From an uncultured Collinsella sp. (GTDB taxonomy: Bacteria; Actinomycetota; Coriobacteriia; Coriobacteriales; Coriobacteriaceae), in NCBI GenBank assembly GCA_937950415.1, contig CALFDL010000227.1, positions 46,304 through 110,303 on the forward strand: a stretch of DNA of 64,000 nt, written 5' to 3'. Of the stretch, positions 25,167 through 32,108 are shown in pieces (the first letter of the stretch is position 1; each line of letters opens with the position of its first letter). The notes under the pieces were generated by a model. The model searched no databases. It saw only the letters and a list, made by a program, of their open reading frames with translations, and had not been told where the DNA came from. A program made the translations under genes and the position numbers.

Positions 25167-25748
25167 TTACCGGGCGATTTCATTCTGTCCGCAAACGGGC
25201 GCATTGCCGCCGATGTGCGCAAGCGACTCGATACAGGACGCCTTTTTGGCAGCGAGGCCGGCTTGGTCGGGAAGGACGCTCTTGCGGCGCTCGGCGATAT
25301 CGATGTCGGCGTTTGCACGGATAGTTTCAGATGTCATGTCGCAAGTGGAATCTTTCGGCAGGGCATCGATTGCAATGGCGAGGGCGATCAGGTAATTCGT
25401 GTCATGTTCATTGACCACCTCTCGGAATACCTGGTAAGGCAGTGATGCTGCCGTTCCGGGCATACCCTCGGCAAGTACATATCCGTCGGCGGTGTCTTCA
25501 AATTCGGGATGTATGGTGGAAGAGGAGATGCCCCATCCGCCGAGAACATCGCGTTCCCAGACCTCCGCGATGATATTCCATCCGCGGTCGTTGGCTGGAT
25601 CGTCGATAGCGCGACAGTAGAGGAATTTCGGCTGCATGTTCGATTCTTTGACGATCCATGCGTAGGCATGGTGCACGATATCATTGGCTGCGGCAGGGCA
25701 GAAGTAGTTCTGGAAGCGATCAGGGGTTTTCTTCGTTCCGGTTTGCAT
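25167..25748 (-). CDS. uncharacterised accessory protein with C-terminal tag
   Basis: 193 residues, family not recognised. A compact alpha/beta-looking protein with several Trp residues (RGWNIIAEVWERDVLGGWG) and no membrane helix. First gene of the long accessory unit behind promoter copy 3 (25 nt upstream of the ATG). GGAGGG provides the ribosome site. The tail QAGLAAKKASCIESLAHIGG fits the shared motif. Confidence 0.65.
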   Translation of the reverse strand: MQTGTKKTPDRFQNYFCPAAANDIVHHAYAWIVKESNMQPKFLYCRAIDDPANDRGWNIIAEVWERDVLGGWGISSSTIHPEFEDTADGYVLAEGMPGTAASLPYQVFREVVNEHDTNYLIALAIAIDALPKDSTCDMTSETIRANADIDIAERRKSVLPDQAGLAAKKASCIESLAHIGGNAPVCGQNEIAR

Positions 25749-25772
25749 GTTACCCTCCGTTCCGGCGGCGTG

Positions 25773-25790
25773 TTTTGTAAGATTCTACCA
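25773..25790 (-). promoter_or_regulatory. repeated extended -10 promoter, copy 3
   Basis: Minus strand TGGTAGAATCTTACAAAA, preceded by AAG as in copies 1 and 5. It drives the eight-gene unit 25748-17843. Confidence 0.75.
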
Positions 25791-25863
25791 CTTTGGCTGC
25801 GTTTCGCCTATATATCGATGACGGATACGGTATGTCATCTGCAAAAGGTATCGTGTAGAAGGG

Positions 25864-25896
25864 CACGGGGGCTCACCGAAGCGGCGAGTCCCCGTG
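25864..25896 (-). terminator. hairpin behind the HTH/DUF3846 gene
   Basis: Arms CACGGGG...CTC and GAG.CCCCGTG with a 9-12-nt loop, 11 nt after the stop at 25907. The T-run on the minus strand is short (CCCTTCT), so efficiency is uncertain. It sits between two promoter-motif units. Confidence 0.55.
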
Positions 25897-25906
25897 TTTG
25901 TGCCGT

Positions 25907-26725
25907 CTATCTGTCCCGTAATGGCGAGTCAGGTGCGTCCTGGTCATGATTCAGATTCCTTGCCGCATCCGTGGCCGCTGCATGGCGTTCCGTGAGTCCC
26001 CGCGGATTGTGGGTTTGCACGAGGTCGTCCTTATGCAGGCGGACGTCGCATTCCTTGACATATTTGAGAAACGTCGGATGCGTGATGCCGAGCTTCGTTG
26101 CGGCGGATCTTGCCGAGATGTCTCCGTTCTTAAACTCGCTGTAGAGACGGTCGAATCCCTTGGGAAGGGGTTTCAATCCCCTTCCTCGGGTATCCTGTGC
26201 ATTCGTGATCTTGTTCACATGATAGGAGAATGCCTGTTGGCTCAAGCCGGCGATCTTGGCGGCCTGGGCTTGGCTTAGGTCCCAGTTCTGATATCTGCCG
26301 AAGGCCTCTCGGAACCGTAAATCATATCCGTCCAGGGGATCGCTAAGTGACTCTTTCAGCTCCGTCTCGATATCGGAAGGCATATCGATAAGCTCACCGG
26401 TCTCATCACGTGAGAGGGCGACGATATTGCCGAAAATGAGAGAGAAGGGCTTACCGTCGTTTGTTCCGACGATGAGGCTCTTTTCAGACAGGAAGCCCGA
26501 GTCATCCATGAAGGCATCGGGGTTGATGGCGCGGTTTGGCAGCAAACTGTCTGCACCGGCGGCATTCACATAGATATCCACATCGGCGAACGTGGCACCG
26601 AGTTCGTCATATTCGCCTTGGACTGCCTCACGGATGTCTCGATATGGTCTGTCCCTGTCGGCGAGAAAGACCTGTGCCTCCCTACCGACAGGGAAGATCA
26701 GGCCTTTGACTTTGTTGGATTCCAT
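25907..26725 (-). CDS. DUF3846-like domain fused to two helix-turn-helix segments, with C-terminal tag
   Basis: 272 residues. Residues 1-125 resemble DUF3846 (GLIFPVGREAQVFL..., VDIYVNAAG, PNRAI, GTNDGKPFSLIFGNIVAL). Residues 145-230 hold two HTH-like units: LSQAQAAKIAGLSQQAFSYH and DISARSAATKLGITHPTFLK, similar to resolvase/Rep-type helices. The tail PRGLTERHAAATDAARNLNH fits the shared motif. The DUF3846-only paralogue is the adjacent upstream gene. Possibly a DNA-binding regulator of the element. Confidence 0.7.
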   Translation of the reverse strand: MESNKVKGLIFPVGREAQVFLADRDRPYRDIREAVQGEYDELGATFADVDIYVNAAGADSLLPNRAINPDAFMDDSGFLSEKSLIVGTNDGKPFSLIFGNIVALSRDETGELIDMPSDIETELKESLSDPLDGYDLRFREAFGRYQNWDLSQAQAAKIAGLSQQAFSYHVNKITNAQDTRGRGLKPLPKGFDRLYSEFKNGDISARSAATKLGITHPTFLKYVKECDVRLHKDDLVQTHNPRGLTERHAAATDAARNLNHDQDAPDSPLRDR

Positions 26726-26769
26726 CGTTTCACCGCCTTGTTTCTTTAAAACGATTCATACAGTTCTGG

Positions 26770-27405
26770 TTAGTGACCGATTGGATACTCACGGTCGATT
26801 GGACGCGAATTGCCGATATCGCTACCGCTGTCGTCGTGGTTGCCCTCGTCCTGGCTGAGTACTAATGAACTCTCCCTGGCTTCTGTAGCGACTTCGGCGA
26901 GAGACTTCGTAGATTTCTCATGCTTGTCGCCGGCGGCGTGCTCATTCTGAAGCTGATATCGATCCGGTTCGATGCCGTACTTAATATGAATATACTCTTT
27001 GTAACCGGTGGACGGGTCCGCAAAGGTCTCTTTCAGCTTGTCGATCGTCTCCTGAGGAAGGCTTGCGATTTCGCCTTCCTCGTCGACACCGAATGCGACG
27101 AAATCACCGCAGATTAGCGAATAGAGCTCCCCTTCCTTGACCGGATGACCGAACGTCAGCTGGTCGAGATATCCGACTTCCTCCATATGCTTCGTCGCAT
27201 AGATGGCGCGATTGGGTTGGCTGCCGTTGAATAGGCCTTCATCATTGACCCACAGGTCAACTCCATTACCGAGAACTCTCAATACTTCAACGTTGCCGTT
27301 GACGAGGTCCTGCAGTTCGGCCAGCGAGTTATTCTTATCGATCCAAACCTCGAACGGCTTCGATCCGACGGGGATTAAAAGGCCGTGAGCTTGCATTTCG
27401 TTCAT
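26770..27405 (-). CDS. DUF3846-like accessory protein with C-terminal tag
   Basis: 211 residues from ATG 27405 (AAGGAGG at ideal distance); the longer frame would start upstream of the promoter. DUF3846-like: HGLLIPVGSKPFEVWID, LAELQDLVNGNVEVL, VDLWVNDEGLFNG, PNRAIYAT, GDFVAFGVDEEGEI. This family is frequent on mobile elements and of unknown function. The tail TKSLAEVATEARESSLVLSQ fits the shared motif, followed by an unusually long acidic end. First gene behind promoter copy 4. Confidence 0.75.
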   Translation of the reverse strand: MNEMQAHGLLIPVGSKPFEVWIDKNNSLAELQDLVNGNVEVLRVLGNGVDLWVNDEGLFNGSQPNRAIYATKHMEEVGYLDQLTFGHPVKEGELYSLICGDFVAFGVDEEGEIASLPQETIDKLKETFADPSTGYKEYIHIKYGIEPDRYQLQNEHAAGDKHEKSTKSLAEVATEARESSLVLSQDEGNHDDSGSDIGNSRPIDREYPIGH

Positions 27406-27432
27406 ACGGGGTACCTCCTTGCGTCTTGATGC

Positions 27433-27449
27433 TTGGTAAGATTCTACCA
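27433..27449 (-). promoter_or_regulatory. repeated extended -10 promoter, copy 4
   Basis: Minus strand TGGTAGAATCTTACCAA; differs from the other copies only in the distal A-run. 27 nt before the ATG at 27405 and 11 nt after a terminator. Confidence 0.75.
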
Positions 27450-27460
27450 TTCGATACCGG

Positions 27461-27485
27461 AAAAGGGCACCTCGGTCGGGTGCCC
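27461..27485 (-). terminator. bidirectional terminator ending the mating-pore operon
   Basis: Stem GGGCACC/GGTGCCC flanked by TTTT on the minus strand and TGTTTTTT on the plus strand. It separates the conjugation operon from the promoter copy 4 unit. Confidence 0.8.
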
Positions 27486-27498
27486 TGTTTTTTCTTTC

Positions 27499-27522
27499 AA
27501 ATTCGCAAGCGCTTGCGAATTT
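27499..27522. repeat. perfect 24-bp palindrome after the surface-protein gene
   Basis: AAATTCGCAAGC followed directly by its complement, 4 nt after the stop at 27526. No T-run follows, so it is either a protein-binding dyad, an mRNA 3' stabiliser or part of a compound terminator with 27461-27485. Confidence 0.6.
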
Positions 27523-27525
27523 CAT

Positions 27526-28476
27526 CTAGTTCACGGTCACCGTTTCATCCCAGGCTTCCTTGACCACTTTCGCATCGTAGTGGTACCACGGATGGCCGGT
27601 TGACTTCTTGTGGCCTTCGATATCATCAGTGATATCCGCCCCGCATGTGTCGCAGATCGCGATCCTAATCGTCTCGGCGGGATGATGGATAGTCTTCGTG
27701 GTTGTCGGCGTTGAAGTAGAAGAGGGCTGTCCGTTGCCAGACGATGGAGCGGAAGCACCACGATTCATATCGGCAGAAGAATTTTCTGCCTGATTGTTCT
27801 GATTTTGACCGTCAGAAGAAGCGTCCTGGTTTTGCGAAGCCCCGTCTGCCGGAGTCGCTTCGGCATTATCTTCAGACTCACCGCTCTTGGCAGTCTTATC
27901 GACATGTTTGGCTAAAAAAGCGAAAGCTGACACCTTTTTCCCGTCACCTTTGACGGTGAAACTGGTGCTTTTTGCTGGTTTATCATAACCGTCCGGTGCC
28001 GACTCAACGGTCAGCAAATACTTGCCTTTCGGTAGAGTACAGATCTTGACTTCGTCGTTGACTGCAACGGAAATATCTTTGACAACAATCTTTCCGTTCT
28101 TACCCTTTTCGGAAACCGAAACGGAAGCCTTAGAATCCTCAGCAGCTCCGTCAGCTGTCACCATGACGGAGACAGCACTCTTTTCAGTGGATTTTTTCTT
28201 CTTTGCATTCTCAGTCGAGGTCTCTTTCTTCTGGGTCTGCGTTTGTTCTTTCTTTATATCTGAGTCGTTACCTTTATTACTTGAAATGACAGTAAAAGCA
28301 GCAAATCCGCCAAGGAGCAGCACTAGAACGATTCCGATAGCGGCTGCAATAATGATGAACTTCTTACGTCGATCATCCTCATCTACATAACTGTAATCAG
28401 ATTGCACTTGAGAGGGTTTCAGAGTTTCGAGATTTCCCCACCAAGCTCCCTCATGCTTATCATTTCCATCGTTCAT
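27526..28476 (-). CDS. single-pass membrane protein with surface domain, mating-pore operon
   Basis: 316 residues. A cytoplasmic N-terminus of about 38 residues, a membrane helix (40-65), a Lys/Thr/Glu-rich stalk, a beta domain (about 105-190) of prealbumin-like appearance (LPKGKYLLTVESAPDGYDK), a Ser/Gln/Asn linker, and a C-terminal domain with CDTCG, then H..K..GHPWYHYD, a likely metal-binding C2H2-like unit. Similar C-terminal units occur at the end of surface proteins of gut bacteria. It is the last gene of the conjugation operon, the position where Firmicutes elements encode a DUF4366-like surface protein. Perhaps contacts recipient cells. Confidence 0.6.
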   Translation of the reverse strand: MNDGNDKHEGAWWGNLETLKPSQVQSDYSYVDEDDRRKKFIIIAAAIGIVLVLLLGGFAAFTVISSNKGNDSDIKKEQTQTQKKETSTENAKKKKSTEKSAVSVMVTADGAAEDSKASVSVSEKGKNGKIVVKDISVAVNDEVKICTLPKGKYLLTVESAPDGYDKPAKSTSFTVKGDGKKVSAFAFLAKHVDKTAKSGESEDNAEATPADGASQNQDASSDGQNQNNQAENSSADMNRGASAPSSGNGQPSSTSTPTTTKTIHHPAETIRIAICDTCGADITDDIEGHKKSTGHPWYHYDAKVVKEAWDETVTVN

Positions 28477-28502
28477 GATGCTACACCTCCCTGGTTAATA
28501 AG

Positions 28503-29492
28503 TTATCCGCCAAAAACGTCACGCGCGATTGTGCCGGATTTAATTACGATTAGCATCAGAGCAACAGATGCACATACAGAGCTCCACATATCGCCCTTGA
28601 AGCCGGATATTTCTCCTCCGCTAAAGCCTGAAAGCAGGTTTGGGAAAAGTCCCATTGCAAAAAGAATAATTACGCCTGCAAGACATGTCGCTAAGAAGTT
28701 CTTGCAGAAAGATACTCCATAGTTTTTTGTTTCGTCGAATCCAAGTAGCGCAAACGGAAGCGGTGAGAACGCAGCCATAACATATAGTTGCATTGCTCGC
28801 ATATAACACATGACCGAAACCGAGCCCTTGATGATAATCGTGATCAAATCGAATATCATGCTCTGAACCCATATACCAATTACCGCTCCAAAACTCTCTT
28901 TACAAGAATCGGCTATTGTGACAGTTTTTAATTCATCAACGGTCGACTGATTGATCTTACCAATCATTTCGTTAAATAGATCATATGCTCCAGCGCAGAT
29001 CTTCAATGAGTTTTTGAGAAGCCAAATGAAGATCGTCGCATAGATAATTAAAAAGACAATGTCTTTAATTGCTGGTAAGGTAGCTGTTCCATCAATACGC
29101 TGTGATATTTTTATCAATTGTATCAACATCACAAGGCTTAGGATGGAAGCTGCTGTTGGCATGACGACTGACTTATTAACAAAGCTAACCGTGCTGTAAA
29201 AGGCGCCTGTTTTCTTGCCCAGAAGATTATTGAATGATTTTCCAAGAATCGATTTTGTAGAAGTAGTCTTGATATTTTGAAGACCATCATTGAAAAAGAA
29301 CTCAGCTCCTTCAGCAAAACGATCGGTAATCCATCCACCTGGATCCGAAGCAAAGTCAACAACGCCGCCAATGATTGGGATATTTTTGACCCAATCGGAG
29401 TCGTCATCTGCAAGGGCTACTTTCGGAGCAACCAAAACAGCAACCAGAGGTAGAACAAGGAGAAAAAGTACTATTTTTTTATTTTTAAACAT
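28503..29492 (-). CDS. VirB6/TrbL-like mating channel protein
   Basis: 329 residues with a cleavable-looking signal peptide (1-28, ending ...KVALA) and about six membrane helices in the second two-thirds (SIL SLVMLIQLIKI, FLIIYATIFIWLL, MIFDLITIIIKGSVSV, AAFSPLPFALLGF, NFLATCLAGVIILFAMGLF). The text MCYMRAMQLYVMAAFSPLPFA is typical of TrbL/VirB6-like inner-membrane channel proteins of Gram-positive conjugation systems. AAAGGAGG precedes the ATG; 12 nt after the VirB8-position gene. Confidence 0.75.
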   Translation of the reverse strand: MFKNKKIVLFLLVLPLVAVLVAPKVALADDDSDWVKNIPIIGGVVDFASDPGGWITDRFAEGAEFFFNDGLQNIKTTSTKSILGKSFNNLLGKKTGAFYSTVSFVNKSVVMPTAASILSLVMLIQLIKISQRIDGTATLPAIKDIVFLIIYATIFIWLLKNSLKICAGAYDLFNEMIGKINQSTVDELKTVTIADSCKESFGAVIGIWVQSMIFDLITIIIKGSVSVMCYMRAMQLYVMAAFSPLPFALLGFDETKNYGVSFCKNFLATCLAGVIILFAMGLFPNLLSGFSGGEISGFKGDMWSSVCASVALMLIVIKSGTIARDVFGG

Positions 29493-29504
29493 AAAATTCC
29501 TCCT

Positions 29505-30344
29505 TTACATCAGTTCACATTGTTTTGTGCTCAGATGGTAAACCACAGTAATCCCCGTAAGCTGCTGGTCTTCCGTGTCTTTCAGGGAAAAATCAACCCT
29601 ATATTCGTTAGCGTTGAAGTCGGCCGTAAGGATACCGTTGCACTCGGCTTCGACCGCGGTCGGATAATAGAGAGCACATTGCTCGCGTAGAAAATCTTCA
29701 ATGATGCTTCTCGAATCGCCAAGCAAAGCAGACATATCTTCACTAATGCCGTCGATATCAAAAGTACCAGCGGCTTGAGTTCTTACATATTCCTCGTTCG
29801 TGCCGCTGTTTTTCACATCAATAGACATCTTGAAATATGTACCGTCATCGTTTTTATCGACGGTCAATACTCTGGTTTTATCATCGTCTGATTCATAGGC
29901 GCAATTGTACCTAGTGAGATTTTTCATCTCACCGACATCGACCTTTTCAGTTGAAAGGCCTTTGATGACAAAGGGCTTTTCAACTTTAGATGGATCAGCT
30001 TCCGGATCAGCGATAATGATTGACGAGTCTGTGAAATATAGCGTTCTTCCGGTGCCGCTGTAAGTTGCCCAGACATTAGAGGACAGCAAGGCAGAAAATT
30101 GCGCTGTTGCATCATCATATTCATCGATGGTTTTCTGTTGGTCTTTTTTCAGTTTTACTGAGCTGTTTTTGATCTGTTTTTCTTTTTCCTTTTTTTTCGC
30201 CTGTTGTTCTTGCTGTTCCTGAACTTTCATCGTAGACGTATAAGAACTGACACCGATGGAAACGACGCAGAAAATAGCGATTAGGATTGCAAGGATTTTC
30301 ACGATTCCCTTATGGTCTGTTATTAAAACCCAGATGTCTCGCAT
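29505..30344 (-). CDS. single-pass mating-pore protein, VirB8 position
   Basis: 279 residues. N-terminal membrane helix (13-33), a Gln/Lys/Glu-rich coiled coil (40-75), then an extracytoplasmic mixed domain of about 200 residues. This topology and the position between the cell-wall hydrolase and the VirB6-like gene fit VirB8/TcpC-like scaffold proteins, but sequence similarity is not obvious to me. The short inside part and long outside part suggest anchoring of the channel in the envelope. Confidence 0.55.
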   Translation of the reverse strand: MRDIWVLITDHKGIVKILAILIAIFCVVSIGVSSYTSTMKVQEQQEQQAKKKEKEKQIKNSSVKLKKDQQKTIDEYDDATAQFSALLSSNVWATYSGTGRTLYFTDSSIIIADPEADPSKVEKPFVIKGLSTEKVDVGEMKNLTRYNCAYESDDDKTRVLTVDKNDDGTYFKMSIDVKNSGTNEEYVRTQAAGTFDIDGISEDMSALLGDSRSIIEDFLREQCALYYPTAVEAECNGILTADFNANEYRVDFSLKDTEDQQLTGITVVYHLSTKQCELM

Positions 30345-30362
30345 GCTTTTATTCCTTTCCTT

Positions 30363-32078
30363 TTATTTAGATAGATCGACGCCGCCGAGCCATCCCCATT
30401 TACATCCAGTACCCTTTCCATAAAAACCGACAAATTCTTGAAGGCTCTTGATGGTAATAGCCCCCTCGTTGCTGATGACCTTATTATCGCCGATATAGAT
30501 TCCGACATGCCCATAAAGACGACCCGCATCGCCTGTTCCAGGATGTGACACGTCAGCGATGATCATTCCAACTTTTAAATCCCGAACGTTAGTGCTGGTG
30601 CAGTAAGCGCGGCACATATCGCAAGCGTTTCCCCCAAAGTAACCGATACCGGCGCTCTGGAAGACGTTCGTGACCCAGTCAGCACACCATCCCTGTCCTG
30701 GGGACTTAGTTGTATTGGCGGCATTAACTACGTCTTTTTGCCTTCTGGTGGCTTTCTTTAAATCCTGACCGTTTCCGTCAATTCCGTTAGTTCCATTACT
30801 GGTTCCCAGTGCATCGTAGATACGCTGAGCCTGCGCCAAACGATTCGCGTCGGCCGCTTCGCTTTCTCCGCAGCGCTCAAACTGGCTTCTGAAAAGATAG
30901 ACACATTGTTTGAGATCGGACTGGGCACAAAAAACCTTATACTTTGCTTTATTCCATCCCGAACACGATTCAGCGAATTCTTCCCAGAACCAGTCAAGTT
31001 GAACGGAAAGGTCGGACATATCTTTGCCTTTTTTCTTGGCAAGGTTTTCCAGACCAGTCTTTCGTCCACCAAGCCACTGGCAGATTCCATAGGCCCCGGA
31101 TGAACTGTTCAAAGCAGTAGGGTGACAGCCCGACTCTTGGAACATATTTCCCATGATTGCAGCTATATGGGTGCGATCGACACCCTTGTCGATAAGGTAT
31201 TGCGCTATCGTGGCCTCGTCACCAGTCAAAGAGCCCACGGATGCATTTTCGCCTTTACTTCCACCAGAAATAGTGCAAATGACGGCGATTATGATGATCA
31301 CTGGAATAATAAGCACACCTATGGCGCCGAACAAGGCACCCAAAATTGCGCCGATGCCATTTGCTGCCATGCGTACGCTCCAGTATGCATAAGAAAGAAC
31401 GTTCTTTGCTGTATTGATGATTCCACCGCCGGTGGAAACAGATTGGTACGCGGCTGAACGCATATACCGATACATCTGCTGGTTGAACTTGTTGCCGGCG
31501 CCGGCGGTGAATCGTTTTCTCGAAAGGGCTTTAATTCGCGCGGTTGAGCGTTTTAGCATCTTCCAAGATTTACGGGTATTGCTGACGGCGCCTTTTGTAG
31601 AACTGACAGCCGCTTTGCTTAATCCTTTTGCTTCTTGATAAAGGTTGTCCACATCCTCAAGTTCGGAATCCTTGATGGCGGCACGCTTTGCGGCTCGAAA
31701 TCCTTCCTTGGCAGCTTTTTTCGTACCCTTCGCCAGATTACTTCCGGAACGTGATTTTGTTCCGGAAAGATCGATATCCTCGCCGTTAAGCCCTGCTTTA
31801 AAAGCCTTAGCCGTTGTTTTTGCCGTGTCAACGGTGTCTTTCACAAGGTCAGAACCGACACGCGCGGCACCTACAGATCCTTTTATAGCCGATTTGCCAG
31901 TTTGATACATCTTGTCGACATCACCGAGTTCAGTGCCGCCGATGACCATGTTTTTGGCAATTGCAGTGGCGGAGCCGACAAGACCAGTGTTGACTGCATT
32001 CGTTGTTTCGGTACCAACAAGAGAGCTTTGTCCAGCTCCTCTTGCAGAATCACCTGTGACGAAATCGTCTGCTCTCAT
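30363..32078 (-). CDS. VirB1-like cell-wall hydrolase with lysozyme-like and NlpC/P60-CHAP domains
   Basis: 571 residues. Residues 1-220 are Lys/Ala-rich with two related segments (GDVDKMYQTGKSAIKG and EDVDNLYQEAKGLSKA). A membrane helix at about 245-272 (GVLIIPVIIIIAVICTI). Residues 283-400 form a phage-tail-lysozyme-like domain (IAAIMGNMFQESG...YGICQWLGGR). Residues 440-565 form an NlpC/P60 or CHAP-type domain (GQGWCADWVTNVF with Cys, and YGHVGIYIG with His). It opens peptidoglycan for the mating channel. The N-terminal 220 residues lie inside the cell and may bind other pore proteins. Confidence 0.85.
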   Translation of the reverse strand: MRADDFVTGDSARGAGQSSLVGTETTNAVNTGLVGSATAIAKNMVIGGTELGDVDKMYQTGKSAIKGSVGAARVGSDLVKDTVDTAKTTAKAFKAGLNGEDIDLSGTKSRSGSNLAKGTKKAAKEGFRAAKRAAIKDSELEDVDNLYQEAKGLSKAAVSSTKGAVSNTRKSWKMLKRSTARIKALSRKRFTAGAGNKFNQQMYRYMRSAAYQSVSTGGGIINTAKNVLSYAYWSVRMAANGIGAILGALFGAIGVLIIPVIIIIAVICTISGGSKGENASVGSLTGDEATIAQYLIDKGVDRTHIAAIMGNMFQESGCHPTALNSSSGAYGICQWLGGRKTGLENLAKKKGKDMSDLSVQLDWFWEEFAESCSGWNKAKYKVFCAQSDLKQCVYLFRSQFERCGESEAADANRLAQAQRIYDALGTSNGTNGIDGNGQDLKKATRRQKDVVNAANTTKSPGQGWCADWVTNVFQSAGIGYFGGNACDMCRAYCTSTNVRDLKVGMIIADVSHPGTGDAGRLYGHVGIYIGDNKVISNEGAITIKSLQEFVGFYGKGTGCKWGWLGGVDLSK

Positions 32079-32108
32079 CTTGTCAGCTCCTTTCCTTTTC
32101 AGCTAATT

